Assembly (NCBI GenBank): GCA_019309945.1
Contig: JAFDFH010000169.1
Span: 1-9,621 of the forward strand
DNA: 9,621 bases
Direction of reading: 5' to 3'
DNA from: Deltaproteobacteria bacterium
Lineage (GTDB): Bacteria > Desulfobacterota > Desulfobacteria > Desulfobacterales > JAFDFH01
The notes below the pieces were generated by a model. The model made no database searches, was not told the origin of the DNA, and worked only from the letters and a program-made list of their open reading frames with translations. The position numbers and the translations under genes are program-made. Within the stretch, counting starts at the first letter, position 1. The number at the start of each line of letters is the position of its first letter. Of this stretch, positions 1 to 5,116 are shown piece after piece.

Positions 1-470
1 GCCATTCCGGCTATTTGAGCCAGAGCCTGGACGAAATTGACATCTTCAAGGGTGAACTCCCAGGGTTCAGAAGCATAGACACGCATTGCTCCGATCAAAT
101 GACCACCGACTACGATCGGCAATGACAGGAGGGAAGCAATTCCTTCTTTCTGGGCTTCTTTGGGGTATTGAATTCTCGGATCATCCATAACATCGTAGAT
201 CGCTACCGGTCCCTCCTTCAACGATTGAGCAATGGAGCGCAAGGCACTGATCGGGCCCTTATTTAAATACTCATCACTTAACCCGTATGAAGCGGCCAAC
301 TCCAGTTCGTTTGTTTTACTATTGAAAAGGAACAATGAGCATCCCTTGGCATCTAAAGCTGTTTTGATGCTTTCTACCGTCATTAGAACAACTTCTTCAG
401 GGTCCTTGGAATGCGAAATTGCCTTCGCAACCTTAAGCAATGTTTCATAATTAATGAGATGTTTTTTCAT
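1..470 (-). CDS. GAF-domain sensor protein, 5' part (runs off left edge)
   Basis: Reading the minus strand from an ATG at 470 gives 156 uninterrupted codons that continue past position 1, so only the N-terminal part is seen. The start is supported by a strong ribosome binding site (GGAGGGAG) a few bases upstream. The protein begins MKKHLINYETLLKVAKAI and has the layout of one GAF domain over roughly residues 8-156: an amphipathic first helix, the strand GCSLFLFN near residue 43, then IYDVMDDPRIQYP near 92-104, GIASLLSLPIV near 112, and a final helix FVQALAQIAGMA. GAF domains bind small ligands or serve as dimerisation and sensing modules. No output domain lies in the visible part, so it could be a stand-alone GAF protein or the sensor end of a larger regulator. 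The ligand cannot be predicted. It is transcribed away from the methyltransferase unit, behind a structured leader. Confidence 0.85.
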   Translation of the reverse strand, partial: MKKHLINYETLLKVAKAISHSKDPEEVVLMTVESIKTALDAKGCSLFLFNSKTNELELAASYGLSDEYLNKGPISALRSIAQSLKEGPVAIYDVMDDPRIQYPKEAQKEGIASLLSLPIVVGGHLIGAMRVYASEPWEFTLEDVNFVQALAQIAGM

Positions 471-522
471 AACTCCCTCCTTTCCAGAGATTACGGTTTA
501 AAAATAAAATCATTCTAAACGC

Positions 523-561
523 AAAAAGCCCCGGTAAGATAAAGTTATCCACCGGAGGCTT
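523..561 (-). terminator. Intrinsic-terminator-like hairpin in the GAF gene leader
   Basis: On the minus strand AAGCC-T-CCGGT (561-551) pairs with ACCGGGGCTT (535-526), leaving one bulged base at 556. The loop also contains GATAA and TTATC, which can extend the stem. A run of five T (527-523) follows the stem directly, giving the classic shape of a Rho-independent terminator in this direction only. It lies between the candidate promoter at 670-697 and the GAF start at 470, so it should either attenuate transcription of that gene or end a short upstream RNA. I matched it to no named riboswitch class. Confidence 0.65.
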
Positions 562-572
562 CACTCTAATGA

Positions 573-610
573 CCTTCTGACAGTAACTTATCATTGCGCA
601 CTCCAGAAGG
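573..610 (-). ncRNA. First leader hairpin upstream of the terminator-like hairpin
   Basis: A perfect 7-bp inverted repeat (CCTTCTG at 604-610 read on minus, CAGAAGG at 573-579) encloses a 24-base loop. The loop holds GATAAGTTA (592-584 on minus), which is complementary, with one bulged base, to TAACTTTATC in the loop of the next hairpin (547-538). The two hairpins could therefore form a loop-loop contact or compete with each other, as expected of an attenuator or riboswitch-like leader. This is inference from base pairing only; no known RNA family was recognised. Confidence 0.4.
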
Positions 611-669
611 TTAAGGTTATGATGTTAATTTATTTGTCGACGTGGGAAAATAAACTATATTTACTTAAT

Positions 670-697
670 AAAATATCAAATACAGGGGAATTGTCAA
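670..697 (-). promoter_or_regulatory. Sigma70-like promoter for the GAF gene leader
   Basis: On the minus strand a perfect -35 box TTGACA (697-692) is followed after 16 bases by TATTTT (675-670). Transcription would start near 662 and give a leader of about 190 bases before the GAF start codon, containing both hairpins. The same pattern, TTGACA-16-TATTTT, occurs upstream of the serine acetyltransferase gene, which makes it more believable as a promoter type used here. Confidence 0.5.
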
Positions 698-773
698 GCT
701 AAACCTGTTCTGGCGATGCTATTTAGTCAAAATAAAAATCCTTGATGACGAGATAAGCGTAAGCGATGATCAT

Positions 774-807
774 AAGGAAAAATCTGATTTTATAAATCAG
801 TTTCCTT
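774..807 (+). repeat. Hairpin-forming inverted repeat upstream of the methyltransferase unit
   Basis: AAGGAAA (774-780) pairs with TTTCCTT (801-807), and CTGATTT (784-790) pairs with AAATCAG (794-800). This makes a 14-bp two-part stem with a 3-base side bulge (781-783) and a 3-base loop. There is no T-run after it, so it is not an obvious terminator. Lying just upstream of the small ORF, it could be an operator for a dimeric regulator or an RNA structure in the 5' leader. Confidence 0.4.
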
Positions 808-848
808 GAAAATGTGAGGAGGAAGATATATGGGAAAGGAGCGTGAGG

Positions 849-920
849 ATGATGGAATTGAAACCGGGAGACTGGGGTCTTGATATGTACGATGGTGCAT
901 TTGGTCGAAAAATTTGTTGA
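849..920 (+). CDS. Possible 23-aa small protein upstream of the methyltransferase
   Basis: A 23-codon ORF begins with two consecutive ATG codons (849 and 852), preceded by AAGGAG at 836-841 with a 7-base spacer. It ends at TGA 918-920, nine bases before the methyltransferase ATG, so translation could be coupled. The peptide starts MMELKPGDWGLDMYDGAFGR and ends in a lysine-isoleucine-cysteine tail. It is acidic to neutral, with one Trp and a C-terminal Cys. I do not recognise it. It may be a real small protein, a translation-coupling leader ORF, or chance. A shorter ORF in another frame (830-883) also has a good binding site, which weakens the case for either one. Confidence 0.35.
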   Translation: MMELKPGDWGLDMYDGAFGRKIC

Positions 921-929
921 GGAGGGTCC

Positions 930-1529
930 ATGAAATTAAACTGGGCTGAACGCTGGGTGGTCAATAACCCATCCAGGATTTTTCAGCAGCAGGTAGAGAT
1001 TAGGCTAATGAAGCGAATGATGCCCCTGGCCCATGGGGCAACAATTCTTGAGGTGGGTTGCGGAAGGGGTGCCGGCGCCAAACTTATCCGCAAGGTATTT
1101 CAACCCTCTCAGCTTATGATCTTGGACCTGGACTTTCAAATGATTCAAAAGGCAAAGACCTATCTTCATCCAGCGGAGATGGAACACATGTCCTTGTACG
1201 TGGGGGATGCTGTTTGTCTCCCGTTCAAAACAAATTCTCTGGATGCGCTTTTTGGATTTGGTTTTTTGCATCATGTACCTGATTGGCGAAGGGCCCTGTC
1301 TGAAGTCGCCAGAGTTTTAAAAATTGGGGGCCATTACTATATTGAGGAGCTTTATCCGGCACTTTATCAGAATTTTATAACCAAGCGCCTTCTCCTGCAT
1401 CCCGCACACGATCGGTTTAAAAGTCATGACTTGCGATACGCTTTAAGTAAAATGGACTTGGATCTCAAAGATGCCTTTGAATTGAAAAATTTAGGGATTC
1501 TCGGCGTTGCCACGAAATTAGATCACTGA
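930..1529 (+). CDS. Class I SAM-dependent methyltransferase (Methyltransf_11 type)
   Basis: The 199-residue product is a compact Rossmann-fold methyltransferase. Motif I, EVGCGRGAG, is at residues 41-49 and binds S-adenosylmethionine. The acidic pair LDLD at 65-68 would hold the ribose, GDAVCLPF at 92-99 contains the adenine-side Asp93, and the post-motif segment FGFGFLHHVPDW lies at 108-119, followed by the usual helix and VLKIGGHYYIEE. The acceptor-recognition part is short, about 50 residues at the C-terminus, with no membrane segment or signal peptide, so it should be cytosolic. The start is set by GGAGGG at 921-926. The family modifies small molecules such as quinones and lipids, but sequence alone does not give the substrate. 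Its 3' end overlaps the convergent prenyltransferase gene by 12 bp, which hints at, but does not prove, a shared pathway. Confidence 0.9.
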   Translation: MKLNWAERWVVNNPSRIFQQQVEIRLMKRMMPLAHGATILEVGCGRGAGAKLIRKVFQPSQLMILDLDFQMIQKAKTYLHPAEMEHMSLYVGDAVCLPFKTNSLDALFGFGFLHHVPDWRRALSEVARVLKIGGHYYIEELYPALYQNFITKRLLLHPAHDRFKSHDLRYALSKMDLDLKDAFELKNLGILGVATKLDH

Positions 1530-2459
1530 TTTAATCGTGACCACGACAAACAAGGCCGCAGGATAATAACTGGCTTTGTTGAACAGGGCCATGGCATCCC
1601 GGCGTGTCCTGGTTTTATATAGTCGCAGGGCAGGTAATAATAGAAGATAAAATCCAACGCCTACTGAAGCCAATATATAGGTAAATTCAAAACGAACCGG
1701 GGATACCAGAAAAAGAATCACATTCAATGCCAAAGCAAGGATGATGGACCCGAGAATTATCAGATTTACCCATTCCAACCCAAAACGCACAGGGATGGTT
1801 TGTGCATTAAGCTGTTGGTCTTCTTCGATATCGGTCCAATCCGCCGGAATATTCTGCCCCCCGATTTCCCAGAAGAAAAGGCATAAAAAAAGGATGAACA
1901 AAAAGAGTGGCGAAGGTTTCGGGTCCACAGCAAAAACGGCGGCAATTGCTCCTGAAGTCTTGACCGCTCCACTTACGATCGTTCGAAGGTGACTGACCCG
2001 CCACATGCGACAATAGATGGTTTCCAACACGGCGGCGGACATAAAAATTACGACACAGGCAGGGTTGAGCAGGTAAGCGCCGATTACCGCTAAAATTCCC
2101 CATGCCACTGACCACATGAGTCCTTCTCTGAAACTTAGAAACCCCTGTGCCATAGGGTGACGAACCATCACGCCATCCAGGTAATTGTCCGAATCCTGAA
2201 ATCCTCCCCGCTGGAGTTTTTCTTTATCAACGCGGTAGTCAATCACATCATTTAAGGCGTATACGGATGTATAACCTGCAAAGGTGGTAATCAGCCCTAA
2301 AACGGTCACGTACAAAGAAGGGAAAGTCCCGAGCCAGAGTAAGGCGGCAAAGGCAGGCGTTGCCATATCCAGTAGTCCGTGGGGAGTCCTTGAAAGTGCC
2401 CAAAAAAGTTTAACTTTTGCCAGACCGGTATAAGGCGTGGAGATTGATTTTTCATTCAT
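1518..2459 (-). CDS. UbiA-family membrane prenyltransferase
   Basis: The 313-residue protein has about eight or nine hydrophobic helices and both Asp-rich signatures of the UbiA superfamily. Motif 1 is N70-D71-V-I-D74-Y-R-V-D78. Motif 2 is around D207-W-T-D210-I-E-E-D214, followed by TIPVRFG. These residues chelate Mg2+ and bind the prenyl diphosphate, so the protein should transfer an isoprenoid chain to an aromatic or other acceptor inside the membrane. Family members make menaquinone, ubiquinone, haem O, chlorophyll and archaeal-type lipids; I cannot assign the acceptor. After motif 1 about 20 residues (QRGGFQDSDNYLDG) precede the R-H-P-M-A-Q-G segment that resembles the usual R-P-x-x-x-G, so this loop is longer than in many relatives. 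The start at 2459 has a modest AGGA site upstream; a TATAAT at 2521-2516 is a possible -10 box without a clear -35. Confidence 0.85.
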   Translation of the reverse strand: MNEKSISTPYTGLAKVKLFWALSRTPHGLLDMATPAFAALLWLGTFPSLYVTVLGLITTFAGYTSVYALNDVIDYRVDKEKLQRGGFQDSDNYLDGVMVRHPMAQGFLSFREGLMWSVAWGILAVIGAYLLNPACVVIFMSAAVLETIYCRMWRVSHLRTIVSGAVKTSGAIAAVFAVDPKPSPLFLFILFLCLFFWEIGGQNIPADWTDIEEDQQLNAQTIPVRFGLEWVNLIILGSIILALALNVILFLVSPVRFEFTYILASVGVGFYLLLLPALRLYKTRTRRDAMALFNKASYYPAALFVVVTIKSVI

Positions 2460-2628
2460 GAATCATCATCCTATTTGCAAAAATTAAAGTAGGAAGGTCA
2501 TCGATAAACAAGAATATTATAATATCTAATTATCCGGTTTGTTCCTCTCAACCCATTATTTCATCCTTCCAATATTCCAATTGGGGCGAAGCCCTTAAGT
2601 TCAGGAAATAGCCATTGATGTAGCGGCA

Positions 2629-3549
2629 TTACTCGAATAGATCCGTACTGATATAGCGTTCACCGGTACTCGGCAGTATAACGACGATACGTTTTCCTGC
2701 GGATTCCTCACGTTTGGCAATCTCGAGGGCCGCCCACACGGCCGCACCGGAGGAAATGCCACAGAGTAGACCTTCCGTTTTTGCCAGTTTTCGAGCGGTT
2801 TCAAATGCGTCTTCGTTCGTTACGGTAATAACCTCATCGATTAAGGACGGATCGAGCACACCCGGTATAAAACCGGCGCCGATTCCCTGAATTTTATGAG
2901 GGCCCGGATTCCCGCCGGACAGTACGGGAGAGTCGGCAGGTTCTACGGCGATCACTCGAAAAGACGGTTTTCTAGCCTTGATGGCTTGAGCGACGCCGGT
3001 GATGGTACCACCGGTACCGACACCCGCTACAAAGATGTCAACGTTCCCGTTTGTATCTTTCCAGATCTCTTCGGCGGTGGTTTCCCGATGAATTTTCGGG
3101 TTTGCAGGATTATTAAACTGATCCGGCATGTAAGCCTCTCTCTCGGTCGTTAAGAGCTGCTTTGCTTTTTCAATCGCTCCTCGCATGCCTTCGGCGCCAG
3201 GGGTTAGAACGAGCTCTGCGCCCAGGTGTTTTAATAGTTTTCTTCTTTCTATACTCATGGTATCCGGCATTGTGAGGCAGAGGTGATACCCCTTTGCGGC
3301 ACATATAAAGGCAAGCGCAATCCCCGTATTGCCGCTGGTCGGCTCAACAATGCGCGTGCCCGGACCAATCAACCCTTTTATTTCGGCCGCTTCAATCATC
3401 GATGCCCCAATCCGGTCCTTAACAGTGCCTAGAGGGTTGAAAGATTCTAATTTGGCAACAATCTCAGCTTTAAGTCCCTCATTCATCCTGTTCAAACGCA
3501 CCAGAGGGGTGCGACCGATGGTATGGTTTATGGCAGGAAAAATATTCAT
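2629..3549 (-). CDS. cysK: Cysteine synthase (O-acetylserine sulfhydrylase)
   Basis: The 306-residue protein is a complete PLP-dependent O-acetylserine sulfhydrylase, which makes cysteine from O-acetylserine and sulfide in the cytosol. Visible hallmarks are the PLP lysine K44 in NPLGTVKDR, the substrate loop TSGNTG at 71-76, QFNNPANPKIH at 144-154, the phosphate-binding GTGGT at 178-182, GISSGAA at 264-270 and PSTGERYISTDLF near the C-terminus. Length and ending are typical of CysK. The binding site is AAAGGGGG shortly before the ATG at 3549. The serine acetyltransferase gene that supplies its substrate lies upstream on the same strand, 316 bp away, but a MITE-like element occupies most of the gap and begins 45 bp from this start codon. 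Just beyond the stop, a small GGGC-UUC-GCCC hairpin near 2584-2594 lacks a T-run. CysM is the alternative, but the motifs fit CysK better. Confidence 0.95.
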   Translation of the reverse strand: MNIFPAINHTIGRTPLVRLNRMNEGLKAEIVAKLESFNPLGTVKDRIGASMIEAAEIKGLIGPGTRIVEPTSGNTGIALAFICAAKGYHLCLTMPDTMSIERRKLLKHLGAELVLTPGAEGMRGAIEKAKQLLTTEREAYMPDQFNNPANPKIHRETTAEEIWKDTNGNVDIFVAGVGTGGTITGVAQAIKARKPSFRVIAVEPADSPVLSGGNPGPHKIQGIGAGFIPGVLDPSLIDEVITVTNEDAFETARKLAKTEGLLCGISSGAAVWAALEIAKREESAGKRIVVILPSTGERYISTDLFE

Positions 3550-3586
3550 GTAAACCCCCTTTCATTTCATTTATTGCATGCTTTCT

Positions 3587-3594
3587 AAATCCAG
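3587..3594. repeat. Target site duplication, left copy
   Basis: AAATCCAG abuts the left GTAA end of the 177-bp element and is identical to the copy at 3772-3779. Removing the element and one copy restores the continuous sequence ctttctAAATCCAGtatcc as the ancestral site. Confidence 0.8.
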
Positions 3595-3771
3595 GTAACT
3601 ACTCACGTAGTCAGGCTGAAGCTGTTTAGACTGAAGGCTGAAGGGATCAGAAAAGCACGATTGCCGTACTTTGGCGGAAATATCTGATTCTTGCATCAAA
3701 CATGGCTTTAAAATGCGCTTTTTCCTAATAGTCTTCAGCCTTCAGCCTATCCACCTGAGTTGAGTAGTTAC
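3595..3771. mobile_element. Non-autonomous MITE, IS66-like (177 bp)
   Basis: The element is bounded by perfect 11-bp terminal inverted repeats, GTAACTACTCA (3595-3605) and TGAGTAGTTAC (3761-3771), and flanked by the 8-bp direct repeat AAATCCAG (3587-3594 and 3772-3779). Inside there are further inverted repeats: CTGAAGGCTGAAG (3631-3643) against CTTCAGCCTTCAG (3733-3745), and AAAAGC near 3652 against GCTTTT near 3718. It has no coding capacity. Ends that begin GTAA and 8-bp target duplications are the known signature of the IS66 family, so it was probably mobilised in trans by such a transposase. The family assignment is inference; the repeats and the duplication are directly visible. Confidence 0.8.
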
Positions 3772-3779
3772 AAATCCAG
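3772..3779. repeat. Target site duplication, right copy
   Basis: AAATCCAG directly follows the right TTAC end of the element, with no mismatch to the left copy. A perfect duplication suggests the insertion has not decayed much, or is fairly recent. Confidence 0.8.
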
Positions 3780-3817
3780 TATCCTAAACCCCAACCGTAT
3801 ATTCTGAGACCTTTCCT

Positions 3818-3838
3818 CCCGGGCTCAATCAAGCCGGG
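3818..3838. terminator. GC-rich hairpin downstream of the serine acetyltransferase
   Basis: CCCGGGCT (3818-3825) pairs with AGCCGGG (3832-3838), with one bulged G and a 6-base loop. It begins about 28 bases past the acetyltransferase stop, where a terminator would be expected. On the minus strand no T-run follows, so it is not a standard intrinsic terminator. On the plus strand a run of T (3854-3859) lies 15 bases away. With the MITE, it fills the 3550-3865 gap between the two cysteine genes; I see no gene there. Confidence 0.3.
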
Positions 3839-3865
3839 CGCTTTGGGATCGGATTTTTTGTGCAT

Positions 3866-4816
3866 TCATTTATAAATCAGACGCGGCGCTTCCATCATCA
3901 CTTTTGTGTCCGGCGGGACCGATTCCGTTAACCAGACATTGCCGCCGATCACCGCGCGCGTACCGATGATCGTATCCCCTCCCAAAATGGTTGCCCCGGA
4001 ATAGATGATTACGTCGTCTTCGATGGTGGGGTGTCTTTTTTTGCCCCTCAGTCGTTCGCCCGCATCCATCGGGAGTGAAAGGGCACCCAGCGTTACCCCC
4101 TGATAGATGCGGACATTATTCCCGACGATGGTCGTTTCGCCGATAACCACACCCGTGCCATGATCAATGACAAAATTTTCGCCGATTTCAGCGCCCGGAT
4201 GAATATCAATTCCGGTAACACTGTGAGCATGTTCCGTCATGATTCGGGGTAAAAGAGGTACATCAAATTTATGGAGCACATGGGCCACCCGGTATACGGT
4301 GATGGCAAAGATTCCAGGATAGCTGAAAATAATTTCATCATAACTTTTTGCAGCAGGATCACCTTCGTAAACCGCCGCTACATCCGTGGCCAGTATCTTC
4401 CGGAGGGACGGAACCGCTTCCAGGAAGTCGAGGGCGACCATCTGCCCCCGGTCCACGCACTCACTGCACGGCTGGTGGTATCTCAAACAGTCGTGGCGAA
4501 TTGTGAGCGTTATTTGTTCGGAAAGCATATCAAAGAGGATCGCTACAGATCTACCCATACTATATTTCAAGGTGATCGGGTCGAGTTTTTCTCTGCTAAA
4601 GTATCCTGGAAAAAGAATTTCCCGGCACCGTTCGATGATCTCAATAACGGACTCCTGAGAGGGAATCAATTCATAGTCGATATGGGTGTAGCATTCCGTG
4701 TCATTGCAGCTTTCAATAATTTTGTCTGCTTTTTCAGGAAGTTGTTCTCTGAAGCCGGCCCTGGACTCGGCGTTTATTTTACATGTATCCTCTCGTTCCT
4801 TATATTCATCGTCCAT
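3866..4816 (-). CDS. cysE: Serine O-acetyltransferase, epsilon type
   Basis: The 316-residue protein acetylates serine with acetyl-CoA to give O-acetylserine, the first committed step of cysteine synthesis. The C-terminal third is a left-handed beta-helix of hexapeptide repeats (about residues 190-310). By alignment with E. coli CysE, the catalytic Asp143/His158 pair corresponds to D204 in GIDIHPGAEIG and H219 in VIDHGTGVVIGET, and His193 to H262 in KKRHPTIED. The length and insert pattern fit the long EpsC-like form rather than the 273-residue enterobacterial form. Residues 1-190 are helical and include a Cys cluster, C110-x6-C117-x2-C120. The protein ends RLIYK, without the terminal isoleucine that docks into CysK in the classic cysteine synthase complex. 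The start at 4816 has a GGGAGA site about 10 bases upstream, somewhat far. cysK lies downstream on the same strand. Confidence 0.93.
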   Translation of the reverse strand: MDDEYKEREDTCKINAESRAGFREQLPEKADKIIESCNDTECYTHIDYELIPSQESVIEIIERCREILFPGYFSREKLDPITLKYSMGRSVAILFDMLSEQITLTIRHDCLRYHQPCSECVDRGQMVALDFLEAVPSLRKILATDVAAVYEGDPAAKSYDEIIFSYPGIFAITVYRVAHVLHKFDVPLLPRIMTEHAHSVTGIDIHPGAEIGENFVIDHGTGVVIGETTIVGNNVRIYQGVTLGALSLPMDAGERLRGKKRHPTIEDDVIIYSGATILGGDTIIGTRAVIGGNVWLTESVPPDTKVMMEAPRLIYK

Positions 4817-4834
4817 TGCGATCCGATCTCCCTA

Positions 4835-4886
4835 TTACGAAAAAAGGTATTATTTTTTTTGGGGCTAAATGATAATGGTTTCGTAA
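4835..4886 (-). promoter_or_regulatory. Inverted repeat in the serine acetyltransferase leader
   Basis: TTACGAAA (4886-4879 read on minus) and TTTCGTAA (4842-4835) form a perfect 8-bp inverted repeat around a 36-base AT-rich spacer. It lies between the promoter and the start codon. Its 3' arm ends two bases before the GGGAGA ribosome binding site, so folding could influence translation, or the arms could be a split operator. No known riboswitch pattern was recognised. Confidence 0.35.
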
Positions 4887-4902
4887 AAAAATTTATATCA
4901 AC

Positions 4903-4930
4903 AAAATAAAACAGAATACGGGGATGTCAA
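4903..4930 (-). promoter_or_regulatory. cysE: Sigma70-like promoter for the serine acetyltransferase
   Basis: On the minus strand TTGACA (4930-4925) is followed after 16 bases by TATTTT (4908-4903), giving an expected start near 4896 and a leader of about 80 bases. A small GGGG...CCCC inverted repeat surrounds the -35 box. The remaining gap to glpD (4931-5116) shows only AT-rich sequence and degenerate TATCAC-like short repeats near 5070-5095, with no clear terminator. Confidence 0.5.
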
Positions 4931-5116
4931 AGCCCCTTAAATGATTCTGGTTTTGTCACATTATGGTTGCTGCTTGATATCCGGCTCTACTACATATTGG
5001 GATGATTCCTGCTACGGCACACAACTTTAAATTTTTCCTTATTCCGAGCTCAAAAAGGGAATTCTTATCACTATCACTTCACTTTCATATCACTTAAATC
5101 CGGCACAATCTTATAA

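Larger units (their letters stand above)
471..848. other. Divergent intergenic region
   Basis: This stretch separates the minus-strand GAF gene from the plus-strand methyltransferase unit. It holds the GAF leader with its two hairpins and promoter, a weak plus-strand promoter candidate (TTGTCG at 634-639, 16 bases, TATATT at 656-661), and a hairpin at 774-807. A plus-strand 17-codon ORF (830-883) with a good GAGGAGG binding site starts inside the region and overlaps the 23-codon ORF described next in another frame. I see no larger gene here. Confidence 0.6.

Noticed and set aside
451..594. Minus-strand 47-codon ORF overlapping the GAF leader hairpins and the GAF start
   Set aside because: It has a plausible GGAG site, but its composition is not protein-like and it overlaps both the terminator hairpin and the start of the real gene. 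It is kept only as an alternative in the leader finding.
523..610. Cyclic di-GMP (GEMM-I) riboswitch, suggested by GCAAAAAGCC and GCACTCC-like fragments
   Set aside because: The conserved core and the paired P1 arm of that class are absent, and the terminator reads in the opposite direction to those fragments.
830..883. Plus-strand 17-codon ORF upstream of the methyltransferase
   Set aside because: It has a good ribosome binding site, but it overlaps the 23-codon ORF in another frame, is very short, and has no recognisable feature.
2584..2594. Terminator of cysK at the GGGC-UUC-GCCC hairpin
   Set aside because: The stem is only four base pairs and no T-run follows on the minus strand, so it cannot be supported as an intrinsic terminator.
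4271..4909. 212-codon plus-strand ORF antisense to the serine acetyltransferase
   Set aside because: It is the mirror of a clearly conserved enzyme gene and its translation shows no domain, so it is an antisense shadow.
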